Source of the DNA: Aphelenchoides besseyi
Lineage: Eukaryota > Nematoda > Chromadorea > Rhabditida > Aphelenchoididae
DNA: 64,000 nucleotides
Assembly: GCA_024699855.1 (NCBI GenBank)
Contig: JAMPIQ010000001.1
Location: 8,804,001-8,868,000 of the forward strand
Direction of reading: 5' to 3'
In this document: piece by piece, positions 37,701 to 48,740 of the stretch
How positions within the stretch are numbered: position 1 is the stretch's first letter
Layout of the letters: every line of letters starts with the position of its first letter
Made by a program: the position numbers and the translations under genes
Notes under the pieces: model-generated
Told to the model about the DNA's origin: nothing
Databases searched by the model: none
What the model saw: the letters and a program-made list of their open reading frames with translations, nothing else

Positions 37701-39055
37701 CCCGTTAGCACATTTTTCATTAGTCGGCCGAAGTTTTTGGTCTGTTCGCCGTTTAATTAAAGAGAGTCGCGCTTCGCAAGTCGCTAAGTAATGGGTTTGA
37801 GTTGGAATTCAGTTGATCGTTTATTCTTGACTTTGCGCCGAAACGCGACTCCAAAGTCTTTTTGGCGTGTGAGCCGGAGGCCAAACGGTCGAACGAGTTT
37901 CATTGTTTGGCCAAGTGATTAGTTGGTAATCAGCTTTCGAGGTGAAACCGAAAATCTTTGCGGTTGGATGGCGGTTTTTGAACGTTTTCTTCTCGTCGTG
38001 TTCCTGGCCTCTCGAAGCGGCCAAAAGGTGCATGCCGACAAAACGACCGGAAAATCGTCGTTCGTTGTCCTTTGTCTTGTGCCAAGCCATGGATTAATCC
38101 GATGGGTCAACGGACAATGAAATGCCGCGTGAATCGATTGTACTCGAGAGTTTACGACTCCAACGCTTTGAGTCGGGTTCTTGAGGTTGGAAAATGATTG
38201 AAGTCATCAAATTTTGTTCACTTCAGAATTCACGTTCTTCTCGTGCTTCCACTTCTCTTTCGCACTTCTTCAACCTACTTGGCCACTCCCTTTCTTGTCC
38301 ACTCGTCTACTGCGCGCGACTTTTCAAGTGTCATTTCGCTCGACCATTAGCACTCCGCCCATTTACTTTCAACTTAATCGCCGTTAGCGACTTTTGGTGG
38401 GCAACAATGTTCCGTTCGTCTTCTCGTTATCGAGTGCCCGGTCCACTTCTTCAGTCGGCGACTGTTTGGAAGATGACTGAGAACGTTGCGCATTAGAAGT
38501 CCGAAGATTACCAATGCATTTCGAATTGAGTTTTCATTCTGGGCATTCGATGGACCGTGCTTAACTTTGATGAAACGAAAAACATAAACCAATTGGTCGT
38601 TTTCTGTCGTAATGATCGATTGGTTGCCACATGTTCGTAGCTACCGGGCAATTTCCGTTACATAACCAGCAAATGTCCGAACAAATTGATTTATTCCTTC
38701 GACGATAATCCCCGCACCTTCCGATTTTACGACCTTGTCACTTCTTCTCCACTGTTTTCATTGTTTTTCTTGCAATAATCCCGCAAAATACCTAACGATT
38801 GTGTTTGTTTGAAGACGTTAAGTCGCGACGTTTTGTTCTCAACTTCCCGCTTTTGCTCGTGTAACCGAAAATGGTCATTAGTCTGTCACTCAATGTCCAA
38901 ACTGATAAATCGCCTCTCGAATATTGTTTTCCGTTTCGTGTGCTCTCTCGATTAATTTCACCATTTCGTGTATCTCATATTGCGGTTATATGAACGGTCC
39001 CTTCAAACATCTTGAATATGAGACGCATAAGCACTCGTCTTTTAATTTCAGCAAA
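31719..39055. other. 7.3-kb gene-poor, T-rich region
   Basis: No gene was recognised on either strand. Frames are short, lack family motifs, and no chain of donor and acceptor sites gives a coherent protein. The + strand is T-rich throughout, as in + strand introns here. It may be a long intergenic region or a long 5' intron of a + strand gene. Confidence 0.45.
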
Positions 39056-40120
39056 ATGACCGTTTGGCACTTTCTCTTACTTTCCTTCTCCATTGCATCG
39101 TGGATAGTTTGCTGCGATGCGTCAATCAAACAACGCACGTTTTTGGCCGTCCGAGCCATCAACCTTGTTGATTCGACCAAAGTTGGATTTCGTGTGATGT
39201 TGAGAGATGAGTTTCTGAAAGAACATTTGGCTCCCAATTTCCTGCCGACCTTGTACGTTAGTGCTATTCCGTTAAAACACGATGAGAGAACAATCAGCAA
39301 AGTTTTCTATCCGGACAACGTTTCCGACGACAAGCAGGTGAGTTGAGATAGTGGACAGACGATTGGTAATTGAGTTTAGATCACAATCACTGATTTGCGA
39401 GAAAGAAGTTGGTATTATTTGTGTGTTGAGTGGGAAAATTTCAATCGTTACAACGAAACAACTGGAACAGATTGTCGAATCCATCGGACGTTGGATCGTT
39501 TTGGCAAGGGAGCGGAAAGCACGTTGACAGACATCGATGCAGCGGATGTGAGTGCCCAGATGTTTTCATTTCGTGTTCGTTCTGCTGCTGATTTCCCTAT
39601 ACGGTAACCTTTCTAACCACATTCAATTACTGTTCTTAATTCAGACTCACGGCCTCACTACAAGGGGGTGAAGCAACTGCCGCAGCACAAGTTTTTCAAC
39701 TGAATGAACCTGCTGAGTTGGAAATTGTTTTCCCGTTTCTGCGTCAAGACAAAGACTATGGACGACTGTGTGTTCTTGAAGAGCCACTGGTAAGTTTTTT
39801 TAACAAAATTTGATTTCAAGATAGTGGAGGGAATTGAAAAGCAAGAATTTATATTAACAAGTGACTTTACAGGTCAGCGGATTCACTGCTATGGGAAGAC
39901 AAATCAGTGGACTTTCTTTGTTCAATTGTTATTTCAGTAGGTTTGATAATGGATCTAGTTAATGTGTTTGGTGTTTAGAAGGACTCAGAACGAAAGACTA
40001 CGAGTTGTCAGTTTCAGTTTCCGAAGCATCACCTTATGTTCGCAGTGGCACATCCGACACAAGACCTCATCTCTCTTTAATTTCTCTGATTTTGATTATT
40101 GTAGCAAGTTTGTACTGTAG
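39056..40120 (+). CDS. Secreted, probably GPI-anchored protein, fibronectin III-like
   Basis: Exons 39056-39337, 39380-39603, 39645-39789, 39873-39936 and 39979-40120 join in frame to about 285 residues. The N-terminus is a signal peptide (FLLLSFSIASWIVCCDA). The middle has WYYLCVEWENFNR followed by a Cys a short way on, the W/Y-x-L-C-V-x pattern of fibronectin type III-like ectodomains. The C-terminus is a hydrophobic tail (LSLISLILIIVASLYC) with almost nothing after it, which suggests GPI attachment. A splice acceptor lies 5 nt before the ATG. A poly(A) signal AATAAA occurs at about 40357. The biological role is unknown. Confidence 0.75.
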
Positions 40121-41124
40121 ATAACTGAGAAGACTGAGCTCTTAAGTTCCCCGTTTACCAAACATGCCGGTGCTCTCGAGTTGATTTCCGCGTTTGTGGA
40201 CGTTAATTTGAGATTGTTTTGACCAGGTGTTCATTTCTATTAGTTTCATTAATCATTTCGACGATCTTTCATTTTCCCATGGCTAACTGCTCCACAGCTC
40301 TCTGTTCGTTTATTGTATTTACTGTTATTTCATAACCAGGAAAGGCTAGTCGGCAATAAAACAATTGACCTAATAACTTAGTACGTGAGTTTAATTCAAG
40401 TCGAATGCACTTAAGTTCAAGGATCCGGTTAATAAATAGGCGGAGGTCACTTAACGCACCGTCTTAGACTTGTCGTTCTTTTTGTTTGAACTGCCGTTGG
40501 AGAACGAATGTCGCCGGTGAAAGTGACCTCAATTGTGTTGCATAAACGCACTGATCGAAAGCGATCGGACGGCAATTGAACTCCAACAACACTCCTCAAC
40601 AGGCTCCACCTTTTGAAACAATCGACGGGCAGTTCCGGTTCGTCGATTGAACGTCGTTGATTGACCCTGCAAACGGTAAGAAATAAGCAGTTTTTATTGC
40701 TCAATAACTCGATGGTCAGTTTCACTTTTCGTGTTGTAAACGGCGTTTGTGACTTTACTGTTCGGCTAACAATAATCGAGGCTTGTTTAGCATTCGCTAA
40801 TTGAAGATTCCTTCTAAGCTTAACATCTTTCAATTAGTTTGCTACTTAATTTCAAGCGTTTCAAAGAATTCGATCGGAAGTTAAAAACTAAAGTTCCAAA
40901 AGTGGTTTCAATTTCTTGAAGTCAACCAGTTTTTTCGGTATGCGGAATGTTTTTGATTTCGCTCACGGTGATGTTTTTTATGTCTGTCTGGTGTTTGCAT
41001 CTCGGAAATTGGTGCGAACGATCGTCAATTCTGCCAATTTGCGCGCGCTGTTTACCGTCCAATCGTTGGGATTCGCGAACTTGTTCGTTTCAACATCTCT
41101 TTCTGATCTCCTGGTTGCAGCGAA
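40121..41124. other. Intergenic, no gene seen
   Basis: About 1 kb containing the 3' flank of the secreted protein gene and the upstream region of the glycosyltransferase-like gene. A minus-strand frame at 40833-40447 has no recognisable motif. Confidence 0.5.
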
Positions 41125-42454
41125 ATGGATAAAGCGGCCAAAATCAAACACATTGTTGGTGTAATATTGTTGGCATTAATTGGACGGAAGATCTTCATCG
41201 GACATGAAGCAATGAAAGTTGTCGGATCTTGCAAATCACAAGTTTCAACGAGTCAAATGGTCGGTTGCCTTCTTTGCCATTTAAATTCTCGCCTTTAGTT
41301 GAACAGCACACGATTTCAACAAACCGCAATGAGTATGTCGATTGAAGAGCCAACGCTTATTCTGATTCTGAATAAGCATGCACTCAACATGACGTTCAAT
41401 TGGCTTTGCAATACGGTTGATATGCCCAACGTTCATCGAAGATCGTTGATTGTAACTTTGGATGAAGAAGCAGATGTTGCCCTGGAACGTGCGTGGCCCA
41501 ATGTAAGACGTTTGAATTGGCCAGTGAAATGCTTATCAGTAATCTAACACATTGTGTGTACTTGTAATAAGATAGTTAAGGAACCTTTCAATTATGGAGA
41601 CGGGAAATACCAACTTTTTTATTTGTTTCGCTCAAATTTGGCTCAAGTGTTTCTGCACCTAAATCGACCGTTCTGGATGATCCAACAAGTTTGTTCAAAG
41701 ACGCTAGTACAATTATCCATTGGTTGTAGGATACTTTTTGGCGGGAAAGTATGCTTGAGCTTGAATCCGAAATATTCGAGCACAACGATCAAGATATCGT
41801 CTTTGATCGAGCTGCAGAAACCGCAGGTCTACTTATTGCTGGCGGTTACTACATGGCCAAATCAACAAATCGAGCAAAGAACTTCTTCAGCCAGCTATCT
41901 GAAGATCTCGAATGGTTTTATGCACCAGATAACACGTACATGACTTCTTTGTGCTCTCGAAAAGAACTTGTAACTTGTGGTCAAATTCCGTTTAGGTTAA
42001 CAGAATTACTGATTCAAGTCTGAACTTCGAAACTTTAGTGCCATAACGAATTGGATTTGGCTTCACGAGCCTTCACGTTTTCGATCACAAAAAGTGCCAA
42101 TGTTAGTTCAATTTGATGGTGATACCAAATTGGGAGGGAAATTGGCGAAAATGCGATCACTTGGCTTCTATTTCCTTAACCCGGATGGATTGACCTGCAA
42201 TGCAAAATCAGTTGCCGTAAGTAGTTATAGAGGTCAATAAGTACTAATGGTGAATATAGAAAGCACAGCAACGAGTTCTAAAGTGGGCAGGAATGAGTGG
42301 CCATTTGGATGCTACAGAAGTTCGCTCTTACAGTCATTGGCAATTCGGATTCTATCAAGCGATCATTGACCAGCTATACAAATTCAAAATTACCGAATGG
42401 TTGCTAAATCACGTAATCTTCCCATATGCTCATTATTTCATGATCACACTTTGA
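41125..42454 (+). CDS. Nucleotide-diphospho-sugar transferase-like type II membrane protein
   Basis: Exons 41125-41259, 41299-41538, 41581-41688, 41730-41995, 42039-42216 and 42260-42454 all join in frame and give about 373 residues. A short cytoplasmic stretch and a signal anchor (HIVGVILLALIGRKIFIG) come first, as in Golgi glycosyltransferases. The lumenal part has LILILNKHALNMTFNWLCNT, SLIVTLDEEAD, FRSNLAQVFLHLN, RPFWMIQQDTFW, an NDQDIVFD acidic motif, AGGYYMAK and DNTYM, the pattern of the Nucleotid_trans (GT77-like) family common in nematodes. The usual DxD appears as DQD. The acceptor sugar is unknown. A TTGCAG acceptor ends 4 nt before the ATG; a poly(A) signal AATAAA is at about 42529. 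Confidence 0.82.
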
Positions 42455-42644
42455 TTTTCTACTATCGTTTATCAGTTCGGGTCTCATATTAGTGTAATCG
42501 TTGTTTTTTGTTTCAAGTAGAATTTGAATAAATTATGCAAAAGCTACTGAAACATTCGAACGGACAAAAAGATTCATTTTGGGCCCATTTCTCCGAACTG
42601 AACGTTTCGTTCGATTAGTGAAGTGCGAACGTGAATCTGACGAC

Positions 42645-43984
42645 ATGAAGGGCTGGACCGCTGCGTTCACCTTTTCGCTCATGTGTGGACTGCTGATTGG
42701 CCAAATGAAGTGAGTTCAAAGATCCTGAAATCATGTTCAAAATGGTGTTCTAGTGACGGTCAACTGTCGATACTAGAAACCGTCTTCGACGTCAATTCGA
42801 CTGAAAAAACAACTCAAGGACATGGAGGATCAACAGGTTTATTGAACACACAAACTTCAGTTCTAATTTGAAATTCCATCTGAAGGATTCAACACGTCGA
42901 CTGAGATTGTGAATTCGACTATGACCACTACGCAATTACCATCGACTAAAACCACGACTGACGGAACGAATGGAACAACCGCGGAAACCAATGGGACGTC
43001 CACTGAGCATGTCATCACTTCTTCGACGATTTCACCGAATGAGACCACCGTATCGACTGCGAATAGAACTGAAACGGCAACTCCGACCATCACGACCGAA
43101 CAGCCTTCGAACGAAACGACTACCGGTGCGAACATCACAACGACTTTGCAGCCAAGCACTAGTAGCAATATCACAACTACTATCCAACACAACACCACTC
43201 TTCCAAGCTCTACTACGGTTGTAACTTCCACGACTACTCCGGAAACGACCACATCAACAAGCTCTTCGACTAAATCAACCACCTCACCTCCGCCTTTGCC
43301 AGTAAGTGAAAGCAGTCAACCCACTCACGAGACTTCAGACTGCAAAGCCACCAACTTCAAAACCGTCAAGCAAAACCGAAGAAGAGTGAGTGCCCGAAAT
43401 GGAAATAACTTCGATCTTTCAGCTCGAACACCACTCTAATCATCATTATTGTTGTTGCGGTAGTTGTCATTTTGGTGATCAGTTCGGTTTGTTTTCTCGT
43501 TTTTGTTCTCATCCGCCGTTCCAATCGTCGTGCCCAACCAGCACCCACTCAAACGGGCACTACCACCGTTACTGCAAGTAAAACTCCCGCTTCTCAATTG
43601 AACAATCGTCCACGTAATGCGCTTCCCATTCCATCTCAACCGTCGTTCTTTAATGCCGAAGTGTTGCCAGCGAGCAAATTCAAACATCGTGGAGTTGTGG
43701 TCCTCTCAAGCGACGAACAAACCATGATTCCGGTGAGTTCTCTGTCAACCAACCGTTCTATTCAATCGACTCAGCCGCACAGCGAAGAGGAGACAGCCAC
43801 CGACTTGCAATCGATCGGACCGAACGAACCGCAAATTGTTTTTGACGATACGATGAACGAAGTTCATGATATTGGTTCTGAAGTTGAGATCGTCATGAAG
43901 AACGGAAAACCGTTGCCTCGCAAAGCACCAAAAACTGCTCGCAAGAAATCGGATGTCAATTTGAAGGCCATTCGTGAGGACTGA
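42645..43984 (+). CDS. Mucin-like Ser/Thr-rich single-pass membrane protein
   Basis: Exons 42645-42709, 42754-42836, 42886-43301, 43339-43385 and 43423-43984 keep frame and give about 390 residues. There is a signal peptide (TFSLMCGLLIG), then about 170 residues dominated by Thr and Ser with many N-x-S/T sites (for example TTDGTNGTTAETNGTSTE), a mucin-type ectodomain expected to be heavily glycosylated. A TM helix follows (TLIIIIVVAVVVILVISSV) with a basic stop (RRSNRR) and a 130-residue cytoplasmic tail ending KAIRED. A 42-nt in-frame segment at 43733-43774 has GTGAGT and CAG ends and may be an optional intron. An AATAAA lies at about 43991. It is probably a cuticle, gut or glycocalyx surface protein; no named family recognised. 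Confidence 0.8.
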
Positions 43985-44443
43985 CATTCTCAATAAACAT
44001 TTCGATCTCTTTTATTTGCTAATCAATTGAAACAAACTAAAAATCAATCCAGCAAAGAAGATTGAATGCTTTAAATCGTGTTATTGAGTGATATCATCCA
44101 CTTTCAGGATCCATTCTTGGTACAAGTTTGATGGATAGAATTCTGGAAACCAATGGATGTTACAGTGAGGCGAAAAAAGCAATTTTGCGATTCCAACATC
44201 ATTTGCTTTCCACTAGTGATCCAAAACCTCAATTTCAACTAACTATGCTGGGTTTTACTTGAACGTTGTTATGAAATAAGGTTATAAACGTCAAATAGGC
44301 AGCTAGTGATTCCACGAACACAAGAATCCTTAAAACAAGTGTTTGCATAAAATATGCAAAAACGATTGAAGATAAAACTTTCGATTTCTCGTCATTTTCT
44401 TTTCGTTTCCTCTGATTGTGCGGATCTCAAATTTTCAGTTGCG
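43985..44443. other. Intergenic, no gene seen
   Basis: About 460 bases of AT-rich sequence between the mucin-like gene and the small orphan gene; a poly(A) signal of the former lies at its left end. Confidence 0.5.
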
Positions 44444-44796
44444 ATGGCGAGTAAGTGGACAGCAATGTTGTTTGTGGTCATCTGCGATTGTTTCAGATAT
44501 CAGCGAGGTGTTGGACGCTATCTTCGGTTTGATCCGCACCATTATGAACATCTTCAGCGGAATTCTGCAATCGCTCACTGGTGGAGATGCAAAGGTTAAG
44601 GTTTTGTGTTGTCTCAGTTCTGTCCATTTGCTTCTTTCAGCCAACTGAATCTTCGAATCCAGCTGCTCCTCCAATCACTCCTCCGACAAAACCTGCAGTT
44701 CCAGATTTCGTTCGTGCAAGCTCTCGTGATCCCAACTACCAGACGATCGCCATGTTAGGAAACGAAGATGTTTTCGATAAGAAGAAAAATGCTTAG
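44444..44796 (+). CDS. Small orphan protein (~86 aa)
   Basis: Exons 44444-44450 (only ATGGCGA), 44497-44594 and 44641-44796 join in frame. The product starts MANISEVLDAIFGLI, continues with an amphipathic or hydrophobic helix (RTIMNIFSGILQSLTGG), then a Pro-rich linker and a polar tail ending DVFDKKKNA. There is no signal peptide. The first intron falls after the seventh coding base, which makes the ATG easy to miss; an acceptor TTTTCAG ends 5 nt before the ATG. An AATAAA is at 44820. Not recognised. Confidence 0.6.
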
Positions 44797-45141
44797 TTTG
44801 CGTTCTTTTTACTGAGACAATAAACAGGTTTTTGAATTCGAAGTCGCATATAAGACCTCTTTAAATGCCTTAATTATACTTCTTCATCGCAATCAGCAAA
44901 TCCACCATATGAGCCGATCACTTGAAGTTCATTGATCTTATATCTGGGCATCTTATGAATTTTGGATTCAATTTTGTATGCCATTAGTTTATAGAGAAAA
45001 TACGATCAATGAAATGATTGCTTGATTTCTTGAACTCAAATGACAGAAAAGCGAAGAGAAGTCTGCCTTAACAACTGTTGATCGATAGTGTTTATTTAGC
45101 TATCGAAGAGATTTGGGGATGGGAAATTGTTGTGAACAAAA

Positions 45142-48100
45142 ATGAGATTATTGAGGAATCCGAAGATGTTGCTCAATAACTACAAGCTCATTCTGCAAAG
45201 CAAATATGCCAACAAGATTCCAATTAACGTTTACCGATCGGAACGGACGGGACTTCACGTAGCAGTCGCCAAAGCTCCCGGTCCTGCGGTTTCGTGCAAC
45301 ATTGTAGTTCGTAAGTTCATGTTCTTGTTCTGCTTATTCTTGTCTTTCAAGCGACCGAAATTGAGACTAACGACGGCTTACCTCATACTTTGGAACATTT
45401 GGTTTTCATGGGAAGCAAAACGATTCCCTTCAAAGGCTCGCTGGATTTGCTGGCTTTGAAAGCCATGAGTTTAGGCGGCGGAACAAATGCTGTGACCGAG
45501 AAGGTATACTTCAATTTGATTATTTTAAGCAGATTGTAGTTCAGGATCATACGTGTTACTTTGTCAAAACTTTGGGTGAATCAGGAATGCGCGATTTTGT
45601 TCGAATTTATGCCGATCATTTGATCAATCCGTTGCTTACACCTGAAAACTATGCAAGTGAAGTTTATCATGTGAACGACGAAGGAGAAGAAACGGGAGTT
45701 GTGTACTCTGAAATCCAAGGATACGAACACGATTTGGATCGGATAGTCGAACAAAAAGTTTTCGAACGTGCGTTCCCGACTTTGCCGTCTTTTTATGCCG
45801 AACAAGGTGGATTGATGCGTGAAGTACGAGAGATGTGTACGTTGAAGCGAGTACAAGACTACCATTCGCATTTTTATCAGCTAAGAAACATGTGGATTCT
45901 ATTGTGCGGCACATTCGATGTTGAGGAGATGTTAAAATCGATTGACCAATTGGATTCGTTGCCAGAGAACTTGCCGACTGGAAAATTCGATCGCCCGTTC
46001 ATCAACGTTCAAGTGCCCGATATTCAAAGAAATCGAAAAGAAGTCGATGTTGTCTACGGACCATCGGAGAACGAAGATGAAGCGATGGTTCAAATTGGCT
46101 TCTTGGGTCGATCTGCAAATGACATTGAATTTCTATACGCTGTGGAAATAGTCGGTTCGTATTTGACCAAGACATCAAGTGCCCCCTTGCAACGAGAGAT
46201 GGTGATGATCGAAGAGCCGTTTTGTGATTCCGTCGAAATCGAAACCACCGAATTGCCGCGCTGTTTGATTTCATTCCACTTTACTGGAGTTCCGTTGGAG
46301 CGAGTTGATGGAATTGTCGACAAGTGAGTTTTGTTTCAATTCGCTTTCATTCAACTTCTTTTAGATTTTTTGAAGTTATGGAGAAAGCGAAAAACTCGTT
46401 GGATTTGGATCGAATTCACTACATTGCAAATCGAAACGTCAAGAAAATTTACTCGGGAGTAAGTCAAAAGGAATGCGAAGTGGGTGATTGAGAGTTACAG
46501 TTGGACACTGATGTATCCGAAGTGATATTTTACGGACTGATTGGTCATCAGTTGTTTGCAGATCCTGTGGAGGATCAAGAGCAGTTTGAGAAGACGATGA
46601 ATCCGCTGCCCATCTACGAGACACTTTTGCAAAAACCAGTGGACTATTGGCGTGATTTGATTTCCGAGTTGTTTACGGAAAACTGTGCGGTTGTAATTGG
46701 ACGGCCAGATCCCGAATTGGCTGAGAAAATTGCGAGCGAAGAAGCGAAAAGGTTGGAGGAACTGAAAAGAAACGTCGAAGCGGGAGAATTCAAACGAATA
46801 AAATTGGATGAAGACACCGAAGAAGACAAGGCTGTGAGTTCGAATGCGTTTAAAGATAAACGGCTTCGGTTGTTTTAGACGCTCTCTGTGATCAGCCAAT
46901 TCAACGACATTGGACCGGAGCAGAAAATCGATTCATTTCGATTCACGACTTCAGTTCTTAATCCCAATGTGAAAGATGATTCGGAACTCTTGTCATCACT
47001 TCCATTTACGACCATATTGCATGACGTTGATTCTCACTTTGTTCGGGTGAGATTTTGACTTTTATTTCAAAGCCTGATTACGTATTCACAGGCATATTTC
47101 ATTTTTGACATGAAAAACATTCCGGTTAGCTTGCGAAAGTATTCGATGATTTTAACGGAATTGATCTTCAAATCGCCGGCTATTCTCAATGGACAGAAGC
47201 TGACGGACAAGCAAGTGGCCGATTTGATGACAAAGGAATTGATGGGTCAAGCTCTCGGATTGGGTTTCATGTCCAGTTATTTGCATCTTATGGTCTTTTA
47301 TCTCGAAGTCACGGCCAACGAATTCGATTTGATTTCCAAGTGGTCACGAGCGTTACTCAAAGACACGGAGTTCGAAAGTGGAAAGGTTTTGTCAATAGCA
47401 AAGAACTTGAAAGCCGGAGCATCAGCGAAGACCCGGGAAGTGGATGCGATGTGCACGATCTTAATGGCTCAACTAAACAATCAACGAGGTATGTTTTCTT
47501 TTTAGTTTGTTTTGAATTTTATCTTTAGATCACGAGGGTTCTTTCTACGATGACTACGTACTTCAAAACTTCCATCGTGATGTTGCAAAACAAATTGAAA
47601 GCGGTGGATCGAAAGCTCAGAAAGTGATGGACGAATTGAAAAAACTTCGAGAAGCGATTTTGTGCGCTCCACTAAACGTCCATTTGATTTGCAATTCACG
47701 AGAATTGAAGTCGACCACCAAGACAAAAGACGACTGGACTTTTTTGAATCAAACAAAAGCCGACAAGAAAATCACGGCAAGTACTAACCAAGAAAATTAT
47801 TATTGGGATTTTAGATGACTCGTGATGTTGATGTTACGCCCTTCAAATGTTGGGAACCTGCAGCTCGTGTGATCAAAGTCGATGGTTCTGATGCGTCGCA
47901 CATTTTCTGTCGCTCAAAAGTTGAAGTGGAATTTGGAAGCGAAGAACATGTTGCAGTCTTGACATTGACAAGTTACATCTCAATGATCGAAGGTGAACTG
48001 TGGACAAAGGTTCGTGGCAAAGGATATTCGTACGGTAAAAGATAGAAAAATAAATGGATTGAATCGACAAAATTTGCAGCTCCGGATTTGTCTTTCTCCT

Positions 48101-48615
48101 CCGTTTCGGATTCCTTAATCTTGGAGCTTGATCGTTGTTCTAGACCGGTGCTTGCTTTTGAAGCAAGTCGTGATGTTGTGGTAAGAAATCTAATTGTATC
48201 TTAAATGGGTTGTTTAGTGCTCATTGTTCAACAATACGCAAATTGATCCAATCAAATTTGATTTGGCAAAACGTAACTCAATCTGTTCGTTGATGTCGCG
48301 ATACGAAACTTTGAAATCGACTGCCAACTACGCAGCCTATGATTCTTTGCGTGGAATGAGCTCCGTTGATATTGAGTAAGTTGAAGATAGTAACTCAAGC
48401 TCAATTCACTCTTTAGACGTTTAACACAAAAGATCTGGACTGCGGAAGTTGATGAAATGATCAGATTAGCACGCCCTCATTTCCTTCGACTTTTCGACGA
48501 AACCGAGCAGTTGATCGCGGTCGCATGTCCGAGAAGCAAGTTGGAGGAAATTAAGAAACGATTTCCAAAAATTCAAACGGTTAAAACTTCTGATCTACAA
48601 TTCACACCCGTTTAA
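45142..48615 (+). CDS. M16 family zinc metallopeptidase, copy 1 (C05D11.1-like)
   Basis: Twelve exons: 45142-45310, 45352-45503, 45545-46323, 46365-46458, 46501-46833, 46879-47046, 47092-47488, 47529-47776, 47815-48034, 48080-48180, 48218-48375 and 48417-48615, about 1000 residues, the size of full-length M16C (presequence protease type) enzymes. The inverted zinc motif HTLEH (in LPHTLEHLVFMGSK) and the downstream zinc-ligand Glu in GVVYSEIQ are present, so the active site looks intact. The family degrades peptides inside a clamshell of two halves. No obvious mitochondrial presequence or signal peptide, so cytosolic action is likely. The intron at 47777 starts with GC. Tandem copy 2 lies 125 nt downstream in the same orientation; AATAAA at about 48639. 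Confidence 0.9.
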
Positions 48616-48740
48616 AGGTTCTTTGTTATTGTTTGAATAAATCTTGTTGACTATTCACGTCTTCAAATGCAATTTAAAAGTTTTCTTCTTTCTATCTGTT
48701 ATAATGTCAACGACGTGATTGACGCGCATATTTTCAGTCT

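Noticed and set aside
42863..43282. Val-rich minus-strand frame of 139 codons
   Set aside because: Antisense shadow of the Thr-rich mucin exon; ACN codons read as NGT on the other strand.
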